Shown one piece after another: positions 17,031 through 25,166 of a stretch of DNA of 64,000 bases; the stretch's first letter is position 1; each line of letters begins with the position of its first letter. The position numbers and the translations under genes are program-made. The stretch covers positions 71,700 through 135,699 of the forward strand of contig JBOGOC010000031.1 of the NCBI GenBank assembly GCA_050747525.1, given 5' to 3'. The stretch comes from JBOGOC01 sp050747525 (GTDB taxonomy: Bacteria; Acidobacteriota; Polarisedimenticolia; JACPZX01; DASXTC01). Under the pieces are notes generated by a model. It worked only from the letters and a program-made list of their open reading frames with translations. It was not told the DNA's origin and ran no database searches.

Positions 17031-17459
17031 ATGGTGGGTGCTCTTGTCGTGACCCACGGGAGCGTGGCGGCCGAGCTGGTCAACGCCGTCCACAAGATCA
17101 TCGGGGAGAACCAGTTCCTTCAGGCCGTGTGCATCGCCTGGGACGAGGACGTGGCCAGCGCACGGCGCAAGATCGAAGAGGGGATCGTGAGAGTAGACCG
17201 CGGAGCAGGCGTGCTGATCATGACCGACATGTTCGGCGGGACGGCCTCCAACCTCAGCCTCACGCTGCTCGAGCCCGGGCGGGTGGAGGTGGTGACCGGG
17301 GTGAACCTGTCCATGCTGCTCAAGCTGGGGAGCGCCGCGGCCGAGCGCATGAGCCTTCGGGAGCTGGCCGACGTGGTGTGCTCCCGTGGCCGTGAGTCGA
17401 TCCAGATCCCCTCGCGCACGTTGCGGGGCAAGAACGGGGGCAGCGACGAGGCGAGATGA
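17031..17459 (+). CDS. PTS EIIA component, mannose (EIIA-Man) family
   Basis: 142 residues. MVGALVVTHGSVAAELVNA carries the phosphorylated histidine at residue 9. GVLIMTDMFGGTASNLSLTL is the other conserved block. GGAGGG lies upstream. No EIIB, EIIC or EIID gene is present in the operon, so the protein probably serves as a phosphorylation-state signal rather than in sugar transport (inference). The stop overlaps the HPr start. Confidence 0.88.
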   Translation: MVGALVVTHGSVAAELVNAVHKIIGENQFLQAVCIAWDEDVASARRKIEEGIVRVDRGAGVLIMTDMFGGTASNLSLTLLEPGRVEVVTGVNLSMLLKLGSAAAERMSLRELADVVCSRGRESIQIPSRTLRGKNGGSDEAR

Positions 17460-17725
17460 CCGAGAGCCAGGTGACCATCTCCAACCAGCTCGGCCTTCAC
17501 ATGCGCGCGGCGGGGCAGTTCGTCAAGCTGGCGGGCCGCTTCCGCTGCCGCGTGAGCCTGATGCGCAACGGCACGGCGGTGGACGGCAAGTCGATCGTCG
17601 GAGTCCTCACGCTGGCCGCCGCGCAGGGAACGGTGCTCACGCTGCGCACCGAGGGGGACGATGAGCACGAGGCCCTGGCCGCTCTCAAGGAGCTGATCGA
17701 GGCGAAGTTCGGAGAATCACAGTGA
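17456..17725 (+). CDS. ptsH: Phosphocarrier protein HPr
   Basis: 89 residues. LGLHMRAAGQFVKLA contains the histidine phosphorylated by EI (residue 15). VDGKSIVGVLTLAA contains the serine that HprK would modify (near residue 46). Typical length. It is joined by 4-base overlaps to the EIIA gene and to ptsI. Confidence 0.95.
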   Translation: MTESQVTISNQLGLHMRAAGQFVKLAGRFRCRVSLMRNGTAVDGKSIVGVLTLAAAQGTVLTLRTEGDDEHEALAALKELIEAKFGESQ

Positions 17726-19524
17726 GCGAGAACCCTCAGAAGTCGCCCACCCGCATCGTCCGGGGCATCGGCGCGTCGCCCGGCATCAGCATCGCCCCCT
17801 GCCTCACGCTCGAGGCCACCGAGAGCACTGTCTTCCGTGTGGCCATCAAGCCGGGGGAGGAGGCCGGCGAGATGCGCCGGTTCCGCGAGGCGGTGGAGAC
17901 CGCCAAGGCCCAGCTGCGCGAGCTGCAGGCGGTGTTCGAGAAGGAGCACAGCGAGACCGCGGGCTCCATCTTCGAGGCGCAGATGCTGGTGCTGGACGAC
18001 GAGCGCCTGATCGGGGGGACCGAGGAGGCGATCCGCCGGCAGAGGATCAACGCGGAGTGGGCGCTGCGCATGGAGCTGCACCACATCACCCAGTCGTTCT
18101 CCAACGTTCCCGAGCGGGAGCGTCTGCTGGAGAACGTGGAAGACATCGAGAGCCGCATCCAGAAGATCCTGGCCGGCGGCCAGCACCACGATCTCTCCGA
18201 GCTGACCGAGGACGTGGTGATCGTGGCTCCCAAGCTGACGCCGTCCGAGACCGCCCTGCTGCGCGTGCCTCACGTGGTGGGGCTGGCCACCGACAAGGGG
18301 GGGCCGTCGTCGCACACCGCCATCGTGGCCAAGGCCCTGGGCATCCCGGCGGTGGTGGGCCTGCACGATCTCAGCGAGCGGGCGACCAGCGGGGACCTCA
18401 TCGTGGTGGACGGCTCGCGCGGGGTGGTCGTGGTCAACCCGCTGCCCGCCGACGTGGCGCGGTACCAGGGGCTGAGCGTCGAGTTCCGCCGCGGGGAGGA
18501 AGAACGCCTCCTGGCTCTGAGGGACCTCCCCGCCGAGACGCTGGACGGGCATCGCGTGGAGATCCACGCCAACATCGAGCTGCGCGAGCAGATCGACGCG
18601 GTCATCAAGTACGGGGCCGAAGGGATCGGCCTGTATCGATCGGAGTTCCTCTTCCTGCACCGCTCTCCCTACCTGCCCACCGAGGAGGACCACTTCGAGA
18701 TCTACCGCGACCTGGCCGAGCGCATGGCGCCGCGCGTGGTGACCATCCGCACGCTGGACCTGGGAGGGGAGAAGTACTTCCACACCGTGCTCAAGAAAGA
18801 CGAGACCAACCCCGTCCTGGGCATGCGCGCCATCCGCTTCTGCCTCTCGCACAAGGACATCTTCAAGACGCAGCTGCGGGGAATCCTCAGGGCCAGCGCC
18901 TATGGCAACGTGCGGGTGATGTTCCCCCTGATCTCGGGCGTGGAGGAGTTCCGCATGGCGCGCGCCGTGCTGTCGGAGGCGGTCGAGGAACTGGCGGCGG
19001 AGAAGATCCCTTTCAGGCACGACATCCCGGTGGGGCTGATGATCGAGGTGCCGTCGGCCGCCGCGGTGGCCGACCTGCTGGCGCGCGAGGCCGACTTCTT
19101 CAGCATCGGCACCAACGACCTGATCCAGTACACCCTGGCCATCGATCGCAGCAACGAGGCGGTGAACTACCTCTACCGGCCGATGCACCCGGCCATCCTG
19201 CGCAGCATCCGCTTCACGGCGGAGGCGGCCCGCGCGGCGGGCATCCCGGTGGCCATGTGCGGCGAGATGGCGTCCGATCCGCTGGTCGTGCCCATCCTGG
19301 TGGGTCTCGGGCTGACCGAGCTGTCCATGGACACCGTGTACATCCCTTCGGTGAAGGCGGCCATCCGGGCGCTGACCGCCGTGGAGGCTCGCACCATGGC
19401 GGAGGACGTCCTGAAGCTGCCCACGGCCACCGATGTTGAGGAATACGCGGCCAAGAAGATTCTGCCCCGGCTGAAGCAGGCGGTGCCCCTGCTGGTTGAG
19501 GGAAGCGGCACCTGGACGATGTAG
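17722..19524 (+). CDS. ptsI: PTS enzyme I (phosphoenolpyruvate-protein phosphotransferase)
   Basis: 600 residues from GTG 17722. Enzyme I takes phosphate from PEP and passes it to HPr. Seen: RGIGASPGISIAP at the start, the phospho-histidine site KGGPSSHTAIVAKALGIPAV near residue 195, the PEP-binding SIGTNDLIQYTLAIDRSNE near 460, and the catalytic VAMCGEMASDPL near 510. It begins about 12 residues later than usual but is otherwise full length. Confidence 0.96.
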   Translation: MSENPQKSPTRIVRGIGASPGISIAPCLTLEATESTVFRVAIKPGEEAGEMRRFREAVETAKAQLRELQAVFEKEHSETAGSIFEAQMLVLDDERLIGGTEEAIRRQRINAEWALRMELHHITQSFSNVPERERLLENVEDIESRIQKILAGGQHHDLSELTEDVVIVAPKLTPSETALLRVPHVVGLATDKGGPSSHTAIVAKALGIPAVVGLHDLSERATSGDLIVVDGSRGVVVVNPLPADVARYQGLSVEFRRGEEERLLALRDLPAETLDGHRVEIHANIELREQIDAVIKYGAEGIGLYRSEFLFLHRSPYLPTEEDHFEIYRDLAERMAPRVVTIRTLDLGGEKYFHTVLKKDETNPVLGMRAIRFCLSHKDIFKTQLRGILRASAYGNVRVMFPLISGVEEFRMARAVLSEAVEELAAEKIPFRHDIPVGLMIEVPSAAAVADLLAREADFFSIGTNDLIQYTLAIDRSNEAVNYLYRPMHPAILRSIRFTAEAARAAGIPVAMCGEMASDPLVVPILVGLGLTELSMDTVYIPSVKAAIRALTAVEARTMAEDVLKLPTATDVEEYAAKKILPRLKQAVPLLVEGSGTWTM

Positions 19525-19532
19525 GAGGCGTC

Positions 19533-19904
19533 ATGCAGCGCGTGGAGAAGCCGTGGGGCTTCGAAATCATCTGGGCGAAGACCGACGTCTACGTCGGCAA
19601 GAAGCTGTTCATCCGCAAGGGGCACAAGCTCAGCCTGCAGTACCACCGCGAGAAAGAAGAGACCATCTACCTTCACTCCGGAGAGATGCGGTTCACCGTC
19701 CAGAAGGACGGCCAACTCACCGAGATCCTCATGCGGCCCGGGGATGCGTATCACATCCCTCCGGGCGTGCAGCACCGCATGGAGGCGGTGCAGGACTGCG
19801 AAGTCTTCGAGGCATCCACCACGCAGCTCGACGACGTCGTGCGCCTGGAGGACGCCTACGGACGGGCAGCGCCGCCGCCCGGCAAGCCGGGGGACACCGC
19901 ATGA
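19533..19904 (+). CDS. Cupin protein of the mannose-6-phosphate isomerase type II class
   Basis: 123 residues, a single beta-barrel. VEKPWGFEIIWAKTDVYVGK resembles the C-terminal cupin of ManA/GMP-type enzymes. Metal-site residues are visible in LQYHREKEETIYLHSGEM and in PGDAYHIPPGVQHRMEAV. It is too short to be a full phosphomannose isomerase and may be a sugar-phosphate isomerase or a sugar-sensing protein. It follows ptsI by 8 bases, which fits sugar metabolism, and overlaps the IHF gene by 4. Confidence 0.7.
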   Translation: MQRVEKPWGFEIIWAKTDVYVGKKLFIRKGHKLSLQYHREKEETIYLHSGEMRFTVQKDGQLTEILMRPGDAYHIPPGVQHRMEAVQDCEVFEASTTQLDDVVRLEDAYGRAAPPPGKPGDTA

Positions 19905-20176
19905 CGAAGGCGGATCTGGTCGACGTCGTGTACCGCATCCACGGAGGGCTGTCCCGCAAGGAGTCGGCCGACGTGGTGGAGCGGCTCATCGAGAGCATCA
20001 AGCGTGTCTTGCTGGCTGGCGGCAAGGTGCAGATCTCGGGATTCGGCTGCTTCGAGGTCGTGCCGCGCCGCGCCCGCAAGGGGCGCAATCCACAGACGGG
20101 CCAGATCATTGCCATCGATGCGCGTCACAGTCTGGTGTTCCGTCCTTCCAAGACCCTTGTCGAGACCCTGAATTGA
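19901..20176 (+). CDS. IHF/HU family DNA-bending protein, probably IHF alpha-like
   Basis: 91 residues: TKADLVDVVYRIHGGLSRKE at the start, then VQISGFGCFEVVPRRARKGR and NPQTGQIIAID, the DNA-intercalating arm with its conserved proline. HU and IHF cannot be fully separated by eye. The adjacent MerR-family gene is the usual neighbour of ihfA, which favours IHF alpha. Confidence 0.9.
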   Translation: MTKADLVDVVYRIHGGLSRKESADVVERLIESIKRVLLAGGKVQISGFGCFEVVPRRARKGRNPQTGQIIAIDARHSLVFRPSKTLVETLN

Positions 20177-20183
20177 GGTTCTG

Positions 20184-20708
20184 ATGATGAAGGCCACACC
20201 CGAAGTCCCCAACAAGCTCTTCTACAAGATCGGCGAGGTGTGCGAGCTCACCGACACACAGCCCTACGTCCTGCGGTTCTGGGAGTCGGAGTTCCCGCAG
20301 CTGGCTCCTCGCAAGAACCGCTCCGGGCAGCGCGTCTACCAGCGCAAGGACATCGACATGGTGATCCGGATCAAGAAGCTCCTCTACGACGAGGAGTACA
20401 CGATCGCCGGTGCCCGCAAGAAACTGGACGAAGAGGGCGCGCCCGTCGAGGCCGCGCCGCGTGCCGCGAAGGCCGTGGAGAAGGCGGGCCAGCCGCGCGT
20501 CCCGGAGATGGATCATCCCGTGGATCTGCTGTCGTCGCGGATGGCCGAGGCGGCCGTGTCGCGCCGCAAGGGATCCGCCGAGCGGAGCGCGCCGGCGGCC
20601 GCTGCTCCACCCGCCGCGGCGGCGGGACGGGTGGATGCCCTGAGGCAGACCTTGGAACGGCTTCAGGGAGAGCTGCGCGAGATCCTCGACCAGCTGCGCG
20701 GCGTCTGA
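20184..20708 (+). CDS. MerR-family transcriptional regulator
   Basis: 174 residues. The N-terminal winged helix is clear (KLFYKIGEVCELTDTQPYVL, then RFWESEFPQLAPRKNRSGQR). The middle is Ala/Pro-rich and low in complexity. The C-terminus, RVDALRQTLERLQGELREIL, is a short coiled coil for dimerisation. No cysteine-rich effector site is seen, so it is not a metal sensor. It is the ihfA-linked MerR type of unknown ligand. Start: ATG 20184, or 20187 directly after it. Confidence 0.85.
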   Translation: MMKATPEVPNKLFYKIGEVCELTDTQPYVLRFWESEFPQLAPRKNRSGQRVYQRKDIDMVIRIKKLLYDEEYTIAGARKKLDEEGAPVEAAPRAAKAVEKAGQPRVPEMDHPVDLLSSRMAEAAVSRRKGSAERSAPAAAAPPAAAAGRVDALRQTLERLQGELREILDQLRGV

Positions 20709-20737
20709 GCCTGCGCGCGGTGGCGGGATGCTGTGGG

Positions 20738-21064
20738 TCAGCCCAGCGTGGAGATGCGGCGCGCGCCCGCGCCGCCCGCCCATTCCTGCGGCGCCCACGT
20801 TCCCAGGGCCAGCGCGTGGATGGACGAGGCCATCTCCTCCGCCAGCACCGCATGGACCATGCGATGCCGCTCGATCGGGGACTTTCCCTCGAAGGCGGCC
20901 GACACGATGCGCACGGCGAAGTGCCCCCGCCCGCCGCGCGCTCCGGCGTGACCCGCGTGCAGGTGGCTCTCGTCCACGATATCGAGGTGCGTGGGGGAGA
21001 AGGCCGCGCGCAGCGTCGATTCGATCCGCGAAGAGGTGTCCGATGAAGTCATGGGAGGCGGCAT
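20738..21064 (-). CDS. BolA/IbaG family protein
   Basis: About 108 residues. RIESTLRAAFSPTHLDIVDESHLHAGH and RHRMVHAVLAEEM (with the conserved histidine regions) mark the BolA fold, which binds iron-sulfur clusters with monothiol glutaredoxins. SSIHALALGTWAPQEW is the usual end. The start is uncertain: ATG 21064 has a GGGGGG-type ribosome site upstream, ATG 21052 gives 104 residues but no site. With 21064, its ATG shares the CATG palindrome with the lhgO start. Confidence 0.82.
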   Translation of the reverse strand: MPPPMTSSDTSSRIESTLRAAFSPTHLDIVDESHLHAGHAGARGGRGHFAVRIVSAAFEGKSPIERHRMVHAVLAEEMASSIHALALGTWAPQEWAGGAGARRISTLG

Positions 21065-22289
21065 GGTAGCACCCCCCGACGACGTGGTCGTGGTGGGGGC
21101 CGGGCTGGTGGGGCTGGCCACGGCCCTGGAGGCCTCGCGGCGCTACCCGCGCCTGCGCGTGACCGTGGTGGAGAAGGAGAGCCAGGTCGCCACCCACCAG
21201 ACGGGGCGCAACAGCGGGGTCATCCACTCGGGTCTCTACTACAAGCCGGGCTCCCTCAAGGCGCGCCTGTGCCGCGAGGGGAGCGCTTCGATGCTGGAGT
21301 TCTGCCGCCGCGAGGAGATCCCCCATCAGGTCATCGGCAAAGTGGTGGTGGCCACGCACGCCGGCGAGCTGCCCGCGCTCGACGAGCTGATGAGGCGCGG
21401 CACGGCCAGCGGCGTCCCGGGTCTCGAGCGTATCGGCCCCGAGCGCCTGAGAGAGATCGAGCCGCATGCCGCCGGGATCGCGGCGCTGCACGTGCCGGGC
21501 ACGGCCATCACCGACTACGCCGCGGTGGCGCGGCGGTGCGCGCGCCTCATCGAGGAGCGCGGCGGGCAGATCCGGCTGGGCGCACGCGTCCTGTCGGTGT
21601 CGCGCCGCGGCCAGGAGACGGTGCTGGAGACCACGGCGGGGGAGTGCCGCGCGCGTCTCACCATCAATTGCGCCGGCCTGCACAGCGATCGCATCGCGGC
21701 CATGGCGGGCGAGCGCCCCGGGCTGAGAATCATCCCGTTCCGCGGGGAGTACTACGAAGTCGGTCCGGGAGGACGGCACCTGGCGCACGGGCTCATCTAT
21801 CCGGTCCCCGACGCGGCCTTCCCGTTCCTGGGCGTGCACCTGACGCCGCGCGTGGACGGCAGCATGGAAGCCGGGCCCAACGCGGTGCTGGCCTTCAAGC
21901 GCGAAGGATACCGGCGCACCGACCTCTCGCTCACCGACACCATGGCCACCCTCTCCTTCGGCGGCTTCTGGAGAATGGCCGGCCGTCACGCGCGCATGGG
22001 GATGGCCGAGATGTGGCGCTCGGTGAGCCGGCGGGCCTTTCACCAGGCCCTGCAGCGCCTCGTGCCGGCCCTGCGCCTGCAGGACCTGCTGCCCGGAGGC
22101 GCCGGCGTTCGCGCCCAGGCCGTGGAGCGGGACGGCTCTCTGGTGGACGACTTCCGGTTCGTGCAGACCCCGGGGATGGTGCACGTGCTGAACGCGCCGT
22201 CGCCCGCCGCCACGGCGTCGTTCGCCATCGCGCGCGTGATCGTGGATCAGGTGGCGGTCGAGCTGCCGGCCCCCGTCGCGGTCTCGTGA
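21063..22289 (+). CDS. lhgO: L-2-hydroxyglutarate oxidase/dehydrogenase
   Basis: 408 residues, an FAD-dependent oxidoreductase that converts L-2-hydroxyglutarate to 2-oxoglutarate with electrons to the membrane quinone pool. VVVVGAGLVGLATALEASRR is the FAD-binding Rossmann motif. THQTGRNSGVIHSGLYYKPG is the LhgO signature, and INCAGLHSD and FRGEYYEV follow. GGGAGG lies just upstream of ATG 21063. It is divergent from bolA with coincident starts. Confidence 0.88.
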   Translation: MVAPPDDVVVVGAGLVGLATALEASRRYPRLRVTVVEKESQVATHQTGRNSGVIHSGLYYKPGSLKARLCREGSASMLEFCRREEIPHQVIGKVVVATHAGELPALDELMRRGTASGVPGLERIGPERLREIEPHAAGIAALHVPGTAITDYAAVARRCARLIEERGGQIRLGARVLSVSRRGQETVLETTAGECRARLTINCAGLHSDRIAAMAGERPGLRIIPFRGEYYEVGPGGRHLAHGLIYPVPDAAFPFLGVHLTPRVDGSMEAGPNAVLAFKREGYRRTDLSLTDTMATLSFGGFWRMAGRHARMGMAEMWRSVSRRAFHQALQRLVPALRLQDLLPGGAGVRAQAVERDGSLVDDFRFVQTPGMVHVLNAPSPAATASFAIARVIVDQVAVELPAPVAVS

Positions 22290-22324
22290 TGGGCCGAGGA
22301 CTGTCCGCAGGCGGGAATTGAGTC

Positions 22325-22330
22325 TAGAAT
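22325..22330 (+). promoter_or_regulatory. -10 box of a probable leaderless promoter
   Basis: TAGAAT ends 9 bases before ATG 22340. The -35 region is weak (CTGTCC, 18-base spacer). No ribosome site precedes the ATG. The same 9-base distance is seen before the genes at 34754 and 42626. Confidence 0.45.
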
Positions 22331-22339
22331 GCGGACACC

Positions 22340-22555
22340 ATGAGCCTCCGAAAAGTTCTGGGTATCGTCCTGCTGGCGGCGGGCATCCTCGCGCTCGCGT
22401 ATCGGGGCTTCACCTACACGCGAGAGACGCACGAAGCGGAGCTGGGCCCCATCAAGTTCGAGGTCAAGGAACGCGAACGTGTCGAGGTCCCCGTGTGGCT
22501 GGGAGCCGCGCTGGCGGTTTCGGGCGGCGCGATCCTCGCATTCTCCAGGCGCTGA
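22340..22555 (+). CDS. Small membrane protein with two transmembrane segments
   Basis: 71 residues. Helix 1 is VLGIVLLAAGILALAYRGF, then TYTRETHEAELGPIKFEVKE as a polar loop, and helix 2 is WLGAALAVSGGAILAFSRR. This layout (helix, 'YTRETHEAELGP', 'V.VP.W', helix) occurs in a widespread family of tiny membrane proteins of unknown role. No ribosome site is visible, so translation may be leaderless. Forty-odd bases later the promoter of tRNA-Pro follows. Confidence 0.75.
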   Translation: MSLRKVLGIVLLAAGILALAYRGFTYTRETHEAELGPIKFEVKERERVEVPVWLGAALAVSGGAILAFSRR

Positions 22556-22572
22556 GCGTGGTCGGGCCCGGA

Positions 22573-22600
22573 TGACAGCCGTCCGGGCCTGAGGTACACT
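22573..22600 (+). promoter_or_regulatory. Promoter for tRNA-Pro(GGG)
   Basis: TGACAG (22573-22578), a 16-base spacer and TACACT (22595-22600), 30 bases before the mature tRNA. The G/C-rich stretch after the -10 box (GTCGGCCC) is typical of a discriminator at a stable RNA promoter. Confidence 0.5.
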
Positions 22601-22630
22601 GTCGGCCCTTTCAACCAGGAATCAACCGGT

Positions 22631-22707
22631 CGGGACGTGGCGCAGCCTGGTAGCGCACTAGACTGGGGGTCTAGGGGTCGCTGGTTCAAATCCAGTCGTC
22701 CCGACCA
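22631..22707 (+). tRNA. tRNA-Pro, anticodon GGG
   Basis: 77 bases that fold as a cloverleaf. Acceptor CGGGACG pairs with CGTCCCG, the anticodon stem is CTAGA/TCTAG with loop CTGGGGG (anticodon GGG), and the T arm contains GGTTCAAATCC. CCA is encoded. It reads CCC (and CCU by wobble). Confidence 0.95.
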
Positions 22708-22756
22708 GCACCTTCTCCGCCGCATCGGCGTGCCGGGCGCGCCTCACGAGGTCATC

Positions 22757-23074
22757 GTGAATCAGCAGGGCAGGCGCGACGACAACTGGATCGTCCTGAT
22801 GCGGGTGAGACTCGAGCCCACGGCCCACCTCATCGAAGGTCTGCTGAACGCCGCCGGCATCGAGGCCGAAGTGATCGACAAGACGGCCTCCGAGATGCCC
22901 ATGCCTGCCGTGGAGTCGATGTCGGGGCTGGAGATCTGGGTGCCCGAGGCGAGCGCCGCCCAGGCCCGCCGTCTCCTCAACGACGCCCGCGAAGGAACCA
23001 CGCGCTGCGCCTCCTGCGGCCACATGTCCACGCAGGGCGAAGCGACCTGCGAGCACTGCGGCGCCACGATGTGA
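22757..23074 (+). CDS. DUF2007-like protein with C-terminal zinc ribbon
   Basis: 105 residues from GTG 22757. The first ~70 residues (LMRVRLEPTAHLIEGLLNAA, GIEAEVIDK, then LEIWVPEASAAQARRLLND) match the DUF2007 'putative signal transducing protein' fold. The C-terminus has two CxxC knuckles, CASCGH and CEHCGA. The open frame runs back through the tRNA, but the DUF2007 start and the tRNA argue for 22757. Role unknown. Confidence 0.75.
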   Translation: MNQQGRRDDNWIVLMRVRLEPTAHLIEGLLNAAGIEAEVIDKTASEMPMPAVESMSGLEIWVPEASAAQARRLLNDAREGTTRCASCGHMSTQGEATCEHCGATM

Positions 23075-23106
23075 TTGGGGCGGCGCGCCGGCTCGCGCCG
23101 TCCATG

Positions 23107-23115
23107 TGGTAACGT
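23107..23115 (+). promoter_or_regulatory. Extended -10 box directly before surE
   Basis: TGG-TAACGT ends 6 bases before GTG 23122. That would place the transcription start on the start codon (leaderless). No ribosome site precedes surE. No clear -35. Confidence 0.4.
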
Positions 23116-23121
23116 GCCCGC

Positions 23122-23940
23122 GTGCCCACGATCCTCGTGACCAACGACGACGGACTCGGAGCGCCGGGCCTCACGGCGCTGGCGCGCGCGCTGGCGCGCG
23201 TCGGGCGCGTCGTGATCGTGGCTCCCGACCGCGACCAGAGCGCCGTCAGCCACGCGCTCACCCTGACGCATCCTCTGCGCGTCCGCCGCCACGCCGACGA
23301 CGTCTACTCGGTGGACGGCACGCCGACCGACTGCGTCAACCTGGGCATCTTCAACCTCCTGTCCAATGGGGTGGATCTGGTGGTGTCGGGGATCAACCGC
23401 GGGTTCAACCTGGGAGACGACGTCACCTATTCGGGGACCGTGGCCGCCGCCTTCGAAGGGAGGCTGCTGGGGTATCCGTCCTTCGCGGTCTCGCGCGCCC
23501 TGCTCCCGACCCAGGATCCCGATGCCACTCCCTGGCCCCACGAGCTTGAGGAGTCGTACGAGCCGGCCGCGGCCTTCGCCGCCGACCTCGCGGCTCGCGT
23601 TCTGGCCGAGGGGATGCCCGACGACACCCTGCTCAACGTTAATGTGCCGCTGCTCCCGCTGCGTGGCGTGAGGATCTCGCGGCTTGGACGCCGCATCTAC
23701 AAGGAAGGGGTCATCGAGCGGATCGATCCGTCGGGCCGCCAGTACTACTGGATCGGCGGCAGCCCTCCCGAGTGGATCGAAGACCCGCGCAGCGATCACG
23801 CGGCCGTGAGCGAGGGATGCGTGTCGGTCACGCCGCTCCACCTGGACCTCACGCACGATCGCGTGATGGGGGCGCTGTCCGGCTGGGGCCTGGAGATCGC
23901 CGAGCCCGCTCCCGGCGGGCCGGCGCGCCGGGCACGGTGA
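23122..23940 (+). CDS. surE: 5'/3'-nucleotidase SurE
   Basis: 272 residues from GTG. SurE removes phosphate from nucleoside monophosphates. ILVTNDDGLGAPG is the metal-binding start, followed by VIVAPDRDQSAVSHALTL, DGTPTDCVNLG and VVSGINRGFNLGDDVTYSGTV with the metal-binding Asn. Length is at the upper end of the family. The stop overlaps pcm (GTGA). surE-pcm is a classic pair. Confidence 0.94.
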   Translation: MPTILVTNDDGLGAPGLTALARALARVGRVVIVAPDRDQSAVSHALTLTHPLRVRRHADDVYSVDGTPTDCVNLGIFNLLSNGVDLVVSGINRGFNLGDDVTYSGTVAAAFEGRLLGYPSFAVSRALLPTQDPDATPWPHELEESYEPAAAFAADLAARVLAEGMPDDTLLNVNVPLLPLRGVRISRLGRRIYKEGVIERIDPSGRQYYWIGGSPPEWIEDPRSDHAAVSEGCVSVTPLHLDLTHDRVMGALSGWGLEIAEPAPGGPARRAR

Positions 23941-24626
23941 GGGGCGTGCGCGACGGGCGGCCTTCGGATGAGTTCGCTCTGCGGCGCCGCCAGATGGTGG
24001 AGCGCCAGCTGGTGCCGCGTGGCATCGCCGACCTGCGCGTGCTGGAAGCCATGGCCACGCTCCCCCGGCACCTGTTCGTCGAGGAAGCGCTGAGCGCTCA
24101 GGCCTACTCCGACAACGCCCTGCCCATCGGATCGCGCCAGACCATCTCGCAGCCCTACATCGTGGCCCGCATGACCGAGCTGCTCCGGATCGCCCCGGGG
24201 GACCGGGTGCTGGAGATCGGCACCGGGTCCGGATACCAGACGGCGCTGCTGGCCATGCTGGCGGGCACGGTGTACTCGGTGGAGAGGCTGCGCCCGCTCA
24301 CGCAGCGGGCCCGCGCCATCCTCAGAGACCTGCAGCTCGACAACGTGCTCTTTCGCGTGGGCGACGGCACCGCCGGCTGGCCGGAGGAGGCCCCCTTCGC
24401 GCGCATCGTGGTGACCGCGGGCGCGCCCGCCGTGCCCGCTCCGCTGCTCGCCCAGCTCGACGACGGAGGACGCCTGATCATCCCGGTGGGGGACGAGCAC
24501 CAGCAGATCATTCACGTCCTGATCAAAGGCCCCGCGGGGGTGCGCACGGAGCGGTACGACCCCTGCCTGTTCGTCAAGCTCATCGGACAGGAAGGCTGGG
24601 AGGACGGCCCGTCCGAGCTTTCCTGA
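23937..24626 (+). CDS. pcm: Protein-L-isoaspartate O-methyltransferase
   Basis: 229 residues from GTG 23937. Pcm repairs damaged aspartyl residues with S-adenosylmethionine. Seen: MVERQLVPRGIADLRVLEAM, the family block ALPIGSRQTISQPYIVARMT, the SAM-binding VLEIGTGSGYQTALLA and RIVVTAGAPAVP. Overlap with surE suggests translational coupling; both are linked to stress survival in other bacteria. Confidence 0.94.
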   Translation: MRGVRDGRPSDEFALRRRQMVERQLVPRGIADLRVLEAMATLPRHLFVEEALSAQAYSDNALPIGSRQTISQPYIVARMTELLRIAPGDRVLEIGTGSGYQTALLAMLAGTVYSVERLRPLTQRARAILRDLQLDNVLFRVGDGTAGWPEEAPFARIVVTAGAPAVPAPLLAQLDDGGRLIIPVGDEHQQIIHVLIKGPAGVRTERYDPCLFVKLIGQEGWEDGPSELS

Positions 24627-24657
24627 CGGCGCTGCTTTCCAATGCGCCGATTCATGC

Positions 24658-24663
24658 TAGACT
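24658..24663 (+). promoter_or_regulatory. Extended -10 box for tRNA-Pro(CGG)
   Basis: TGC-TAGACT, the same extended -10 as before acpP, 48 bases upstream of the tRNA. Only a weak -35 (CTTTCC, 17-base spacer). Confidence 0.4.
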
Positions 24664-24711
24664 CTGGCTCCGCTTGTCAGCCAAATCGAATCGGAATCCT
24701 GTAGTCCGCGT

Positions 24712-24788
24712 CGGGACGTAGCGCAGCCTGGTAGCGCACCTGCTTCGGGAGCAGGGGGCCGGAGGTTCAAATCCTCTCGTCCCGACCA
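24712..24788 (+). tRNA. tRNA-Pro, anticodon CGG
   Basis: 77 bases. Acceptor CGGGACG/CGTCCCG and a D arm nearly identical to the tRNA-Pro(GGG) 2 kb upstream. The anticodon stem is CCTGC/GCAGG with loop TTCGGGA (anticodon CGG). CCA is encoded. It reads CCG, a frequent codon in this GC-rich genome. Confidence 0.95.
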
Positions 24789-24879
24789 GCGGACCCTTCC
24801 CTGCGGTGTGATAGGCTCCACGCTCCATGACCATGATGTTTCGTTCCTTCGCCTTCGGACCCCTTCCTTCGTCTCGAGG

Positions 24880-25152
24880 ATGATCGCCCGGCACTTCACG
24901 GTGAGCGGGCGCGTCCAGGGGGTGGGGTTCCGCTGGTTCGTGTTGCGGGAGGCTTCCTCCCGCAACCTGAAGGGATGGACGCGCAACCTTCCCGACGGGC
25001 GCGTGGAGGTGCTGGCTCAGGGAGATCCGGACGCGGTGCGCGAGATGGCGGAGGCCCTGGCGCGTGGGCCTTCGGCGGCGCGCGTGGACCGCGTGGACGG
25101 CACGGACGCGGCCGTCGATGCAAGGCTGCGGTCCTTCGAGGTGGCGTACTGA
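24880..25152 (+). CDS. acyP: Acylphosphatase
   Basis: 90 residues. HFTVSGRVQGVGFRWFVLRE holds the phosphate loop and the catalytic arginine. KGWTRNLPDGRVEVLAQG holds the catalytic asparagine. Family length is about 90, so ATG 24880 is used although the frame opens earlier. It hydrolyses acyl-phosphates. It is 14 bases before apt. Confidence 0.92.
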   Translation: MIARHFTVSGRVQGVGFRWFVLREASSRNLKGWTRNLPDGRVEVLAQGDPDAVREMAEALARGPSAARVDRVDGTDAAVDARLRSFEVAY

Positions 25153-25166
25153 CGGAGCGTGATCCG

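Noticed and set aside
22637..22756. Extension of the DUF2007-like frame through tRNA-Pro(GGG)
   Set aside because: The frame crosses the tRNA; homology begins after GTG 22757.
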